A stretch of DNA of 7,408 nucleotides, taken from assembly GCA_945926705.1 (NCBI GenBank), contig CAMEMA010000043.1:1-7408 (forward strand), given 5' to 3'. The stretch is from an uncultured Clostridia bacterium (GTDB taxonomy: Bacteria > Bacillota > Clostridia > Oscillospirales > Acutalibacteraceae). The notes under the pieces were generated by a model. It was given only the letters and a program-made list of their open reading frames with translations, was not told the origin of the DNA and did no database searches. Within the stretch, counting starts at the first letter, position 1. Every line of letters begins with the position of its first letter. A program made the position numbers and the translations under genes. Shown piece after piece: positions 1 through 5,004 of this stretch.

Positions 1-231
1 AATAGGAAATAAATAACCTAAAAGTGTTCCAAAAACAGTTGGTCCAATCGCAATACCCGGAACCGATGCCGACAAAGATATTCCAAAAGGATAATAACTT
101 CCGAAAACACTCCCTCGAGACATTAAAATGCCTGAAATAAAATACATTGCTTTAATGAAAATCAACTTTAAAGAATAATTCTTCGCAACATCGAATATTT
201 TTCCGTAATTTTTTACAGCTTCATTTTTCAA
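1..231 (-). CDS. spoIIE: Stage II sporulation protein E, N-terminal part (runs off the left edge)
   Basis: SpoIIE is a membrane-bound PP2C-type phosphatase that dephosphorylates SpoIIAA to release sigma-F in the forespore and also acts at the polar septum. Only the first 77 codons are present, so the catalytic domain is not seen. After a basic N-terminal stretch comes a hydrophobic segment (YFISGILMSRGSVFGSYYPF), then GISLSASVPGIAIGPTVFG. This matches the start of the multi-spanning membrane domain of SpoIIE, where a small-residue/R motif is followed by a PFG motif. The start chosen is TTG at 231, because GAGGTGG ends five bases upstream. An in-frame GTG at 240 lies inside that ribosome site and would add three residues. 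The usual length is about 800 residues, so most of the gene is outside. Identification rests on the N-terminal membrane motif only. Confidence 0.78.
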   Translation of the reverse strand, partial: MKNEAVKNYGKIFDVAKNYSLKLIFIKAMYFISGILMSRGSVFGSYYPFGISLSASVPGIAIGPTVFGTLLGYLFPI

Positions 232-300
232 CTTTTCCACCTCAAAATAATTTAAATTTTAATCTAAGAAACAAGTTAATATCTGCTTCTTAATACTTAA

Positions 301-333
301 ATTATATAAATGTCACATGAAATATACTGTCAA
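301..333 (-). promoter_or_regulatory. Candidate Spo0A-controlled sigma-A promoter of spoIIE
   Basis: Reading the minus strand, a perfect TTGACA (333 to 328) is followed 21 bp later by a perfect TATAAT (306 to 301), about 70 bp before the spoIIE start. The -35 lies within TTTGACA, the reverse complement of TGTCAAA, one base from the 0A box TGTCGAA. In Bacillus subtilis, spoIIE and spoIIG use sigma-A promoters with over-long 21-22 bp spacers that need phosphorylated Spo0A, so layout and position both agree. A second, weaker TGTCACA (311-317) sits in the spacer. A conventional 17-bp reading using TTTATA (310 to 305) as -10 is also possible. Confidence 0.6.
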
Positions 334-419
334 ATCACGCTGGAATAATATTGATATTTTAGAATTATTTTATTATTTAATCACTTATATTGAAGATTAT
401 TGAAAAATAAAAGCTTACA

Positions 420-437
420 ACAGTAATATTTTGCTGT
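420..437 (-). terminator. Weak hairpin after the sigma-like operon
   Basis: ACAGTAA and TTGCTGT form a seven-base stem around a four-base loop, 17 bases past the stop of the 99-residue gene. On the minus strand one stem position is a C-A mismatch, and the hairpin is followed after a few bases by a T-rich run (GCTTTTATTTTT). It could end transcription of the operon before spoIIE, but the stem is weak and read-through is possible. Confidence 0.3.
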
Positions 438-454
438 ATTTTGGACTAATTTTT

Positions 455-754
455 CTAAAAATAGTAATTCATTGTCTTTTCTATGCGCATCCGGGCTCTT
501 TTTAAATGCCTTGAAACAGAAGATATCCCTATTCCCATCTCGCAAGCTATGTCTTTCATTTTTTTACGTTCTCCGTAATAAAGCCAGATACATTTTTGCT
601 GTTTAGGCGTAAGCTCACCTACTATTATTTTTTTCAGTGAATATATCATTTTTTTATGATTGGTATCTTCTCTTTCGTTGTTTTTATTCCTATAATTTGA
701 AAAACTAACTAAAGATTCTGTAAATCCATCTAAAATTAAGGGACGATTACTCAT
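455..754 (-). CDS. Small sigma-70 region-4-like DNA-binding protein
   Basis: The 99-residue protein has a polar N-terminal half and a C-terminal helix-turn-helix of the sigma-70 region 4 type. LTPKQQKCIWLYYGERKKMK leads into DIACEMGIGISSVSRHLKRA, with the recognition helix at ISSVSRHLKRAR (about residues 77-88). Region 2, needed for -10 recognition and core binding in true sigma factors, is absent. It is therefore more likely an activator or a partial sigma-like protein, as seen in conjugative elements and phages of Firmicutes (for example Orf7 of Tn916, named by analogy only). The ATG at 754 has GAGGTGA upstream with good spacing and overlaps the end of the preceding gene by eight bases, so translation is probably coupled. 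Its target is unknown; the divergent xre gene suggests a common switch. Confidence 0.65.
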   Translation of the reverse strand: MSNRPLILDGFTESLVSFSNYRNKNNEREDTNHKKMIYSLKKIIVGELTPKQQKCIWLYYGERKKMKDIACEMGIGISSVSRHLKRARMRIEKTMNYYF

Positions 755-962
755 TTTTTGTCACCTCACGTCTCCTTTGCAAATATTTTCCGGTATGAAC
801 CAAATCTAAATACATTTCATACAAAACTGTAATACGATAATGCAATTCATCAAAATTTGAATCCTCACTTTTCAACACATATTGTGTTTTAAGCAACTTT
901 ATGTGTTTTTTTAAGTTTTCCGCTTCCTCCAAATACTTCTGAGACAAAATTTTGTAGTACAC
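747..962 (-). CDS. Small charged helical protein of unknown function, first gene of the operon
   Basis: I do not recognise a named family. The protein of about 71 residues is rich in Glu, Lys and Leu with heptad-like spacing (LEEAENLKKHIKLLKTQYVL), then a second helical stretch with tyrosines (ITVLYEMYLDLVHTGKYL) and a basic end. This fits a helical hairpin or short coiled coil. It sits directly upstream of the sigma-like gene and overlaps it by eight bases, so the two products may act together. Start choice: AAAGGAGA occupies 976 to 969. The ATG at 968 touches it and leaves almost no spacing, while GTG at 962 leaves seven bases, so GTG is preferred; the ATG version would be 73 residues. A palindrome lies immediately upstream of the ribosome site. 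Confidence 0.55.
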   Translation of the reverse strand: MYYKILSQKYLEEAENLKKHIKLLKTQYVLKSEDSNFDELHYRITVLYEMYLDLVHTGKYLQRRREVTKNE

Positions 963-975
963 AGTCATTCTCCTT

Positions 976-990
976 TACACGTTTCGTGTA
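976..990. promoter_or_regulatory. Palindromic operator candidate at the leader of the sigma-like operon
   Basis: A perfect inverted repeat TACACG-ttt-CGTGTA touches the ribosome-binding site of the two-gene operon. Its 13-base core recurs with one mismatch at 1176-1188 in the xre promoter. Two matched palindromes in the region between an XRE-type gene and its divergent neighbours are what a repressor-operator system would show. The binding protein is inferred to be the XRE product. A -10-like TATACT on the minus strand (1000 to 995) would put transcription start near or in this site. Confidence 0.5.
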
Positions 991-1171
991 GTTAAGTATA
1001 AAAAATAAAAAGCGTCCGTTATACCTTAATTTTTGCCTGTTTAACTTTTCTTTTTTTGACTTCAATATTTATGGTAGCATGTGTATATTAACGAGTCAAC
1101 TATAATTTAATTTTTAACATCATCTTACAAAAAATATAACATTTTTAAAAAGTAGGTCACTTATACATTTA
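991..1171. other. Intergenic region between the divergent operon and the xre promoter
   Basis: No gene is seen. On the minus strand a TTGACT (1099 to 1094) is followed after 17 bp by a poor -10, TACCAT (1076 to 1071). A separate TATACT (1000 to 995) lacks a recognisable -35. Either could start the sigma-like operon. The rest is AT-rich without clear repeats. Confidence 0.3.
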
Positions 1172-1200
1172 TTGCACACTAAACGTGTGAGTGATATAAT
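1172..1200 (+). promoter_or_regulatory. xre promoter with embedded operator
   Basis: TTGCAC (1172-1177) and a perfect TATAAT (1195-1200) are 17 bp apart. TG one base before the -10 makes an extended -10 (TGATATAAT), which offsets the weak -35. The palindrome CACACTAAACGTGTG (1175-1189) overlaps the -35 and fills most of the spacer, so a bound repressor would block polymerase. The site matches the palindrome at 976-990 at 12 of 13 core positions when the latter is read on the minus strand. The start codon of xre is about 165 bases downstream, leaving a long AT-rich leader. Confidence 0.55.
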
Positions 1201-1368
1201 AATTATACAATTTAAAATTTTTCGACAAAGTTTTATTAACTTTTACTTTCAAAAATATATATCATATTGTATAAATATTTATTTTAATTTTTAATTTAAA
1301 TATTTTATAAAATCCCGTATTATTTCCGCCATAATCCTGTTTATACTTTTTTCAGGGAGTGATTACCC

Positions 1369-1761
1369 ATTAAAAACAATTTAGGAAACAAATTAAAACA
1401 CTTAAGACTTAAAGCAGGTCTTACACAAGCGCAATTGGCAATCAAACTGGGAATTTCGGCTTCTACTGTCGGAATGTACGAACAAGGCCGTCGTGAACCT
1501 GACAACTTTACTTTAGCTAAAATCTGCCGAACCCTTGACGCCAGCGGAGACTACATTTTAAATCTCGATGAAAAAAATCAGATAAATCCCGAAAAATCCG
1601 AAATATACAGCATTATATCGGATTTCATAAGCACTTTGGAAAACCAAGAAGGCCTTATGTTTAACGGAGAACCGATAAATAACATAGAAAAAAGAAAAAT
1701 AGCTTCTGCTCTAAAAGTAGCTACGGCTGTTACATTATCCGATATCAATCTAAAAATATAA
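1369..1761 (+). CDS. XRE/Cro-type helix-turn-helix repressor with an apparent ATT start codon
   Basis: The 130-residue product begins with an HTH_3 (XRE) domain, about residues 5-62. The core is LTQAQLAIKLGISASTVGMY followed by EQGRREP, with the usual Q, LA, LG, S and YE..RR.P pattern. The C-terminal half (SIISDFISTLENQEGLMF and after) is probably helical and may serve dimerisation or signal sensing. Reading back from the HTH, the frame stays open to TGA at 1360-1362 and contains no ATG, GTG or TTG before TTG 1435. Starting at 1435 would delete helix 1 and half of helix 2. ATT at 1369 sits nine bases after AGGGAG (1354-1359) and aligns with a normal MKNNLG-type N-terminus, so it is taken as the start. 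ATT initiation is rare, so a mutated ATG is the alternative. The product probably represses its own promoter and the divergent operon through the two palindromes. Confidence 0.75.
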   Translation: MKNNLGNKLKHLRLKAGLTQAQLAIKLGISASTVGMYEQGRREPDNFTLAKICRTLDASGDYILNLDEKNQINPEKSEIYSIISDFISTLENQEGLMFNGEPINNIEKRKIASALKVATAVTLSDINLKI

Positions 1762-1800
1762 ATATCACACAACCGCTTTAATAACATTTTTTAATATGTT

Positions 1801-1857
1801 GAGTATAATATTAAAAAAGAGAATTTTAATATGTTAAGTTTCAGTCATATTATACTC
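1801..1857. repeat. Perfect 11-bp inverted repeat with 35-bp loop upstream of the small-protein/spoVM genes
   Basis: GAGTATAATAT (1801-1811) is repeated in inverse orientation as ATATTATACTC (1847-1857). A partial direct repeat overlaps it: AATATGTTGAGT just upstream of and into the left arm, and AATATGTTAAGT around 1828-1839. The pair lies between the xre stop and the ribosome site of the 47-codon gene, so it may be an operator or promoter region for the two small genes. A TCATATT (1845-1851) resembles a sigma-E -35, but no matching -10 is at the right distance. Confidence 0.4.
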
Positions 1858-1891
1858 GCATATTTATTTTCAAGTGACGGCGGTGAAGTTC

Positions 1892-2035
1892 ATGTGCGGT
1901 TACAAACAGCAAGGCATTCTCGCCCTTGTTTTTGGGCTGGGGCTTACACTTTCATTCTTATTTCCTGAATCTATAATCATTATTATCATATCAATTATGC
2001 TTGTAATAGTATCGATATCACTAATAAAGTGTTGA
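1892..2035 (+). CDS. Small hydrophobic membrane protein upstream of spoVM
   Basis: This 47-codon frame starts at ATG 1892, five bases after GGCGGTGA (1879-1886). Two in-frame GTG codons lie further upstream, but the later one sits inside that site. The product has a short polar N-terminus with Cys (MCGYKQQG), a first hydrophobic stretch ending SFLFPES, then an almost uninterrupted aliphatic stretch with six consecutive isoleucines, ending SLIKC. It therefore has one or two membrane segments, with cysteine at both ends. I do not recognise a named family. The stop is 25 bases before the spoVM start and no terminator lies between them, so the two are probably co-transcribed and the gene may act in sporulation. 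That role is inferred from position only. Confidence 0.6.
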   Translation: MCGYKQQGILALVFGLGLTLSFLFPESIIIIIISIMLVIVSISLIKC

Positions 2036-2060
2036 TTCTGATATGTAGGGGGGTTAACAA

Positions 2061-2144
2061 ATGAAAGTTGTTGTAATAAAAAGTCCCGGTATCTTAGGAT
2101 TTATTTTAAGAAAAATATTCGGAATAAAAAAAGATAAAGTCTAA
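2061..2144 (+). CDS. spoVM: Stage V sporulation protein M (27 residues)
   Basis: SpoVM is a tiny amphipathic peptide that binds the convex outer forespore membrane and anchors SpoIVA to start coat assembly; it is made in the mother cell. The frame here gives 27 residues, against 26 in Bacillus subtilis. It keeps the family pattern MK...IK.P..LG.I.R...G...KD: MKVVVIKSPGILGFILRKIF, then a glycine and a lysine-rich tail with KD. The proline near residue 9 and the basic, amphipathic helix after it are the features needed for curvature-dependent membrane binding. The ribosome site is AGGGGGG (2047-2053), seven bases before ATG. It follows the hydrophobic small gene and is followed by a hairpin. 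The call rests on the whole-length pattern and the presence of spoIIE in the same window. Confidence 0.85.
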   Translation: MKVVVIKSPGILGFILRKIFGIKKDKV

Positions 2145-2163
2145 AATTTAATAAAAAACAACC

Positions 2164-2196
2164 GCAGCAGGTGCAAATTGAATTTGTATCTGCTGT
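2164..2196 (+). terminator. Long hairpin after spoVM
   Basis: CAGCAG (2165-2170) pairs with CTGCTG (2190-2195). The pairing continues inward through two G-U wobbles to CAAATT/AATTTG, giving a near-continuous stem. It is followed by TAATTTA, a poor T-run, so termination may be partial and completed by the next hairpin. Confidence 0.5.
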
Positions 2197-2214
2197 AATT
2201 TACGTAATAAACCC

Positions 2215-2241
2215 AGACCCTATTCATTTAAATTAGGGTCT
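2215..2241. terminator. Two-way terminator between spoVM and the ribbon-helix-helix gene
   Basis: AGACCCTA (2215-2222) and TAGGGTCT (2234-2241) form an eight-base stem with an 11-base loop. On the plus strand it is followed by CTATTTTGATTT. On the minus strand it starts right at the stop codon of the ribbon-helix-helix gene and is followed by GGGTTTATT. It serves the convergent ends of both genes. Confidence 0.6.
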
Positions 2242-2448
2242 CTATTTTGATTTACCACTCTCTTCGATTTTACAGTTGTCCAAAGCAAAACGAAGCATCA
2301 TACCTATCAGTTCATTTCGGCTTCTTCCCGTATTAAAAGACATCTGGTCCAGTTGTTCCACCATATCATTTTTTAGCCTAACTGAAAAGGTCTTATATCC
2401 GTCTTCGCCTTTGGGGTGTTTGATATTAATTAAAAGTTTATTCGACAT
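2242..2448 (-). CDS. CopG/Arc-like ribbon-helix-helix DNA-binding protein
   Basis: The 68-residue product has the ribbon-helix-helix pattern. A beta strand (YKTFSVRLKND, about residues 18-28) is followed by helix A (MVEQLDQMSFNTG), a turn with RSRNEL, and helix B (IGMMLRFALDNC). Such proteins dimerise and bind short, often repeated operators with the paired strands. ATG 2448 has AAAGGAGA five bases upstream. No toxin gene is adjacent, so this looks like a stand-alone regulator rather than an antitoxin. Repeats just upstream (2459-2514) are candidate sites for self-control. Its targets are unknown; the peptide gene on the other side of the shared intergenic region is one possibility. Confidence 0.7.
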   Translation of the reverse strand: MSNKLLINIKHPKGEDGYKTFSVRLKNDMVEQLDQMSFNTGRSRNELIGMMLRFALDNCKIEESGKSK

Positions 2449-2458
2449 AACTTTCTCC

Positions 2459-2514
2459 TTTAACCAATATGTTACACTTTAACCAAATATTGTTATATGT
2501 TAAGGTTTATAACA
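2459..2514. repeat. Direct and inverted repeats upstream of the ribbon-helix-helix gene
   Basis: TTTAACCAA occurs at 2459-2467 and 2478-2486, 19 bp apart, the first copy abutting the ribosome site of the minus-strand gene. Beyond it, TGTTATA (2491-2497) and TATAACA (2508-2514) form a perfect seven-base inverted repeat with a ten-base centre. Ribbon-helix-helix proteins commonly bind such spaced repeats, so these are operator candidates. AT-richness makes chance matches possible. Confidence 0.35.
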
Positions 2515-2641
2515 TGCTATCTAACTACACATAATGAAGTTTTCTAACATATTTTATCGGCATAATATTATATAAAATTTCAATTTTTATTGATTAAATA
2601 TTTTTTAAAAAAGCAAAATAAATAGCTTTTTGAATTTTTAA

Positions 2642-2670
2642 TTGACATTTATAAAATAATATTGTAGAAT
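2642..2670 (+). promoter_or_regulatory. Strong sigma-A promoter of the leader-peptide gene
   Basis: A perfect -35 (TTGACA, 2642-2647) and TAGAAT (2665-2670, five of six matches) are separated by exactly 17 bp. The -10 ends 35 bases before the ATG at 2706, placing the transcript start just upstream of the AAAGGAGA ribosome site. This is the best match to a vegetative promoter in the window. Confidence 0.75.
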
Positions 2671-2705
2671 TATGACAAATTTGAAAATGAAAGGAGAAAT
2701 ATCAA

Positions 2706-3176
2706 ATGAATGAAGAAGAAATAGTAAAATTCCTAGATAATCCTCAAACAATGGCTCATCTAAAAACCCTCAACGATGGAAAAGAAATGGTTTCCTATCT
2801 CCACGAAAACGGAATCGAAATATCTTTAGAAAAGGCATCGGAATTAATAAAAATATTTAAATTGTTTGAAGAAAAAAAAGGTAAAATCTCAGAAAAAGAC
2901 CTTGAAAGCATTTCCGGAGGAGTTTCAATTTCTAAAGTTGCAACAGGCATAATTCTCGGAAGTGTTGTTTTAACAGCGGGAGGAAAATTCGTGTATGATG
3001 TTGCTCGGGAATATGATAAAGAATCAGGCGGAAAACTCACAGAAGCCACTAAAGGCGCCAAACTGGCTGTAGAAAATACAGTAAATCATATTAAAGACTT
3101 TGGAAATGAAATTAAACCAAAAGCTACATCTGCTTACAAAGAAATTGTAAATAAAACTGCAAAAGCTCTCAAGTAA
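2706..3176 (+). CDS. Nif11-type / double-glycine leader protein, candidate secreted peptide precursor
   Basis: The 156-residue product has two parts. Residues 1-72 look like a Nif11-like leader: FLDNPQTMAHLKTLND, then EMVSYLHENGIEISLEKASE, ending in KISEKDLESISGG with Gly-Gly at 71-72, the usual cleavage signature of peptides exported by ABC systems. Residues 73-156 begin with a hydrophobic segment of about 25 residues rich in Gly and Val (ISKVATGIILGSVVLTAGGK). They continue as a lysine-rich, probably amphipathic helix, net charge about +5, ending NKTAKALK. There is no cysteine, so lanthionine or disulfide chemistry is excluded. AAAGGAGA stands nine bases before ATG 2706. The convergent neighbours encode a two-subunit ABC exporter, suggesting export. 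The C-terminal half also resembles YtxH-like membrane-anchored helical proteins, so a non-secreted membrane protein is the alternative. Confidence 0.6.
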   Translation: MNEEEIVKFLDNPQTMAHLKTLNDGKEMVSYLHENGIEISLEKASELIKIFKLFEEKKGKISEKDLESISGGVSISKVATGIILGSVVLTAGGKFVYDVAREYDKESGGKLTEATKGAKLAVENTVNHIKDFGNEIKPKATSAYKEIVNKTAKALK

Positions 3177-3183
3177 TAATTTT

Positions 3184-3202
3184 GCCGCCAATTTATGGCG
3201 GC
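3184..3202. terminator. Terminator between the leader-peptide gene and the ABC exporter operon
   Basis: GCCGCCA (3184-3190) and TGGCGGC (3196-3202) form a seven-base GC-rich stem with a five-base loop. It is followed on the plus strand by TTATTTTAT, a good intrinsic terminator for the peptide gene seven bases after its stop. The minus-strand exporter gene ends six bases away on the other side. For it the stem is followed by AAAATTATT, a weaker signal. Confidence 0.75.
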
Positions 3203-3207
3203 TTATT

Positions 3208-5004
3208 TTATGTCCTATCAAACTGGCTTATATACATATCAAAATAAACCCCTTTTTTGGACATCAATTCATAGTGGTTCCCAATTTCAATTAGTTTTCC
3301 TTTGTCAATCACAGCTATTAAATCAGCTGATTTTATTGTACTTAAACGATGAGCAATTATAAAAGATGTTTTTTCTTTCAGAACTTTTCTGAGAGTATTC
3401 TGAATACAGTCTTCCGTAAAAACATCAACCGAAGAAGTTGCTTCATCCAAAATGAAAATAGGTGCATTTTTTAAAATCATTCTAGCTATACATAAAAGCT
3501 GTTTCTGACCATGCGAAATATTTGACATATTTTCTTCAATAACAGTATTATAAGACGCTTTTAGTGACTCTATAAAATGATTTGCTCCAACACATTCTGC
3601 CGCAAACTTTACCTCTGATTCTGTAGGATTATTTTTTCCATAAGCTATATTTTCAAATATTGTACCTGAACAAAGCCAAGAGTCTTGAGTCACCAGCCCA
3701 AAAAGCTTTCTGTATTCATCGAGCGGTATTTTTTTTATGTCTACTCCGTTTAATAATATTTTTCCTTCAAAATTTTCAAAAAATCTCATCAAAATATTTA
3801 TAATCGTCGTCTTACCTGACCCCGTTTCTCCTACTATAGCAACAGTTTGACCGGAATTTACTTTTAAAGAAAAATTATTTATAACAGAAGTCTTAGAATC
3901 ATATCCAAAAACAACGTTTTTGAATTCTATATTTGGAGAGCAATAATAATTTTCATTTCTATACTCCAAATTTTTCTCATCTCGAAATTCTTCTTCAGCA
4001 TCAAGAAATTCAAAAATCCTCTTAGCTGAAACAAAAGTTTGACGAATATTACCTAAAATTGATGAAAATTGAATAACAGGTTGCATAAATTGGTTTGAAT
4101 ATGCAATAAATGCGGTAATGTCACCTATGCTTAACAATTTTAGAACCGCAAAGTATCCTCCCATAATACATGCAACTATATAACTGAGCTTAGAAATAAG
4201 TTCCATAATACAAGGCGCAATAGCTGTTAAAAATTGAGCTTTGAAAGAAGAATCATACATTATTTCATTTATTTTTTTAAAATTAGTCTTGAATGTATTT
4301 GATACATCAAAAACACTAACAATTTCATGTCCGGAAAAAATTTCTTCTACAAAACCATTTATCTCTCCAAGACTTCTTCGATACTGTTCAAAATATTTTT
4401 GAGTTTTTTTCAAAACCAATGCCGAAATAATTCCCACAACCGGTATGATTACCATGAAAACAAAAGTCATTTTTACGTTTATAGTAATCATCATCAGCAA
4501 AACACCTACAGCAGTTATAAACGAAGAAATAACACAATTTATACTTTGAGTAAATGCAGAACTTAAATTATCCACATCGTTTACAACGCAAGATAATACT
4601 TCTCCATAGCTTAAACTGTTAATATACTCAAAAGAAAGCTTATTCATTTTTAAAGATATATCATTTCTGAGCCTGTAAGTGATTTTTATAGTAACCAACG
4701 ATACAAAATAATTACTTAAACAAGATGAAAAAGCATACATTGAAGACAATAAAAGCAGCTTTATCACTATGCTAAATAAAATATCAAAATTTATTGTTCC
4801 CAAAGACAAAATAGTAATTGCATTTCCGGTCAATTTTGGGCCAAAAACAGTTGTTACAGATTCCAAAATTGCAAAAACCGCTATTAAAAATATATAAAAC
4901 TTATATGGTGAAATATAACTCCAAAGTCTGCGAAAATATATTTTATTACTCTGTTTATCTTTATGTACGGAATTGTTTTTTAAGCATTTATCCAAGTGCG
5001 TCAC
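3208..5004 (-). CDS. Heterodimeric ABC exporter, subunit with the intact Walker B (second gene)
   Basis: This 598-residue half-transporter has an N-terminal exporter-type membrane domain (about residues 25-330, six predicted spans) and a C-terminal nucleotide-binding domain. It lacks an N-terminal C39 peptidase domain. Visible motifs are Walker A GETGSGKT (392-399), Q-loop Gln440, Walker B IFILDE with catalytic Glu521, and H-loop His552 in AHRLST. The signature is altered to SHGQK (497-501) instead of SGGQR. It therefore supplies catalytic residues while its partner supplies the good signature. The GTG start overlaps the partner's TGA by four bases (GTGA), with GGGAGATG eight bases upstream, so translation is coupled. 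The family includes multidrug exporters (BmrCD, TM287/288 type) and peptide exporters. Sequence alone does not give the substrate; the convergent leader-peptide gene is a candidate. Confidence 0.9.
   Translation of the reverse strand: MTHLDKCLKNNSVHKDKQSNKIYFRRLWSYISPYKFYIFLIAVFAILESVTTVFGPKLTGNAITILSLGTINFDILFSIVIKLLLLSSMYAFSSCLSNYFVSLVTIKITYRLRNDISLKMNKLSFEYINSLSYGEVLSCVVNDVDNLSSAFTQSINCVISSFITAVGVLLMMITINVKMTFVFMVIIPVVGIISALVLKKTQKYFEQYRRSLGEINGFVEEIFSGHEIVSVFDVSNTFKTNFKKINEIMYDSSFKAQFLTAIAPCIMELISKLSYIVACIMGGYFAVLKLLSIGDITAFIAYSNQFMQPVIQFSSILGNIRQTFVSAKRIFEFLDAEEEFRDEKNLEYRNENYYCSPNIEFKNVVFGYDSKTSVINNFSLKVNSGQTVAIVGETGSGKTTIINILMRFFENFEGKILLNGVDIKKIPLDEYRKLFGLVTQDSWLCSGTIFENIAYGKNNPTESEVKFAAECVGANHFIESLKASYNTVIEENMSNISHGQKQLLCIARMILKNAPIFILDEATSSVDVFTEDCIQNTLRKVLKEKTSFIIAHRLSTIKSADLIAVIDKGKLIEIGNHYELMSKKGVYFDMYISQFDRT

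Noticed and set aside
1221..1227. Perfect 0A box TTCGACA (reverse of TGTCGAA) in the xre leader
   Set aside because: A seven-base match is expected about once by chance in a window of this size and composition, and no promoter elements are placed suitably around it.
1578..1787. Minus-strand open frame across the xre gene
   Set aside because: It is antisense to a well-supported helix-turn-helix gene and has no ribosome site or recognisable domain.
1859..1886. GTG starts at 1874 or 1883 for the hydrophobic small gene
   Set aside because: Neither has a ribosome site at a suitable distance; the second lies inside the site that serves ATG 1892.
2164..2241. Possible riboswitch or CRISPR-like repeat from the two adjacent hairpins
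   Set aside because: The two hairpins are unrelated in sequence and lie between convergent gene ends, which fits terminators.
2276..2482. Plus-strand open frame opposite the ribbon-helix-helix gene
   Set aside because: The opposite strand encodes a clear DNA-binding fold with a good ribosome site, while this frame shows low-complexity serine- and isoleucine-rich sequence.
2795..3221. Two minus-strand open frames under the leader-peptide gene
   Set aside because: The plus-strand gene has a near-consensus promoter, ribosome site, leader motif and terminator; the antisense frames have none of these.
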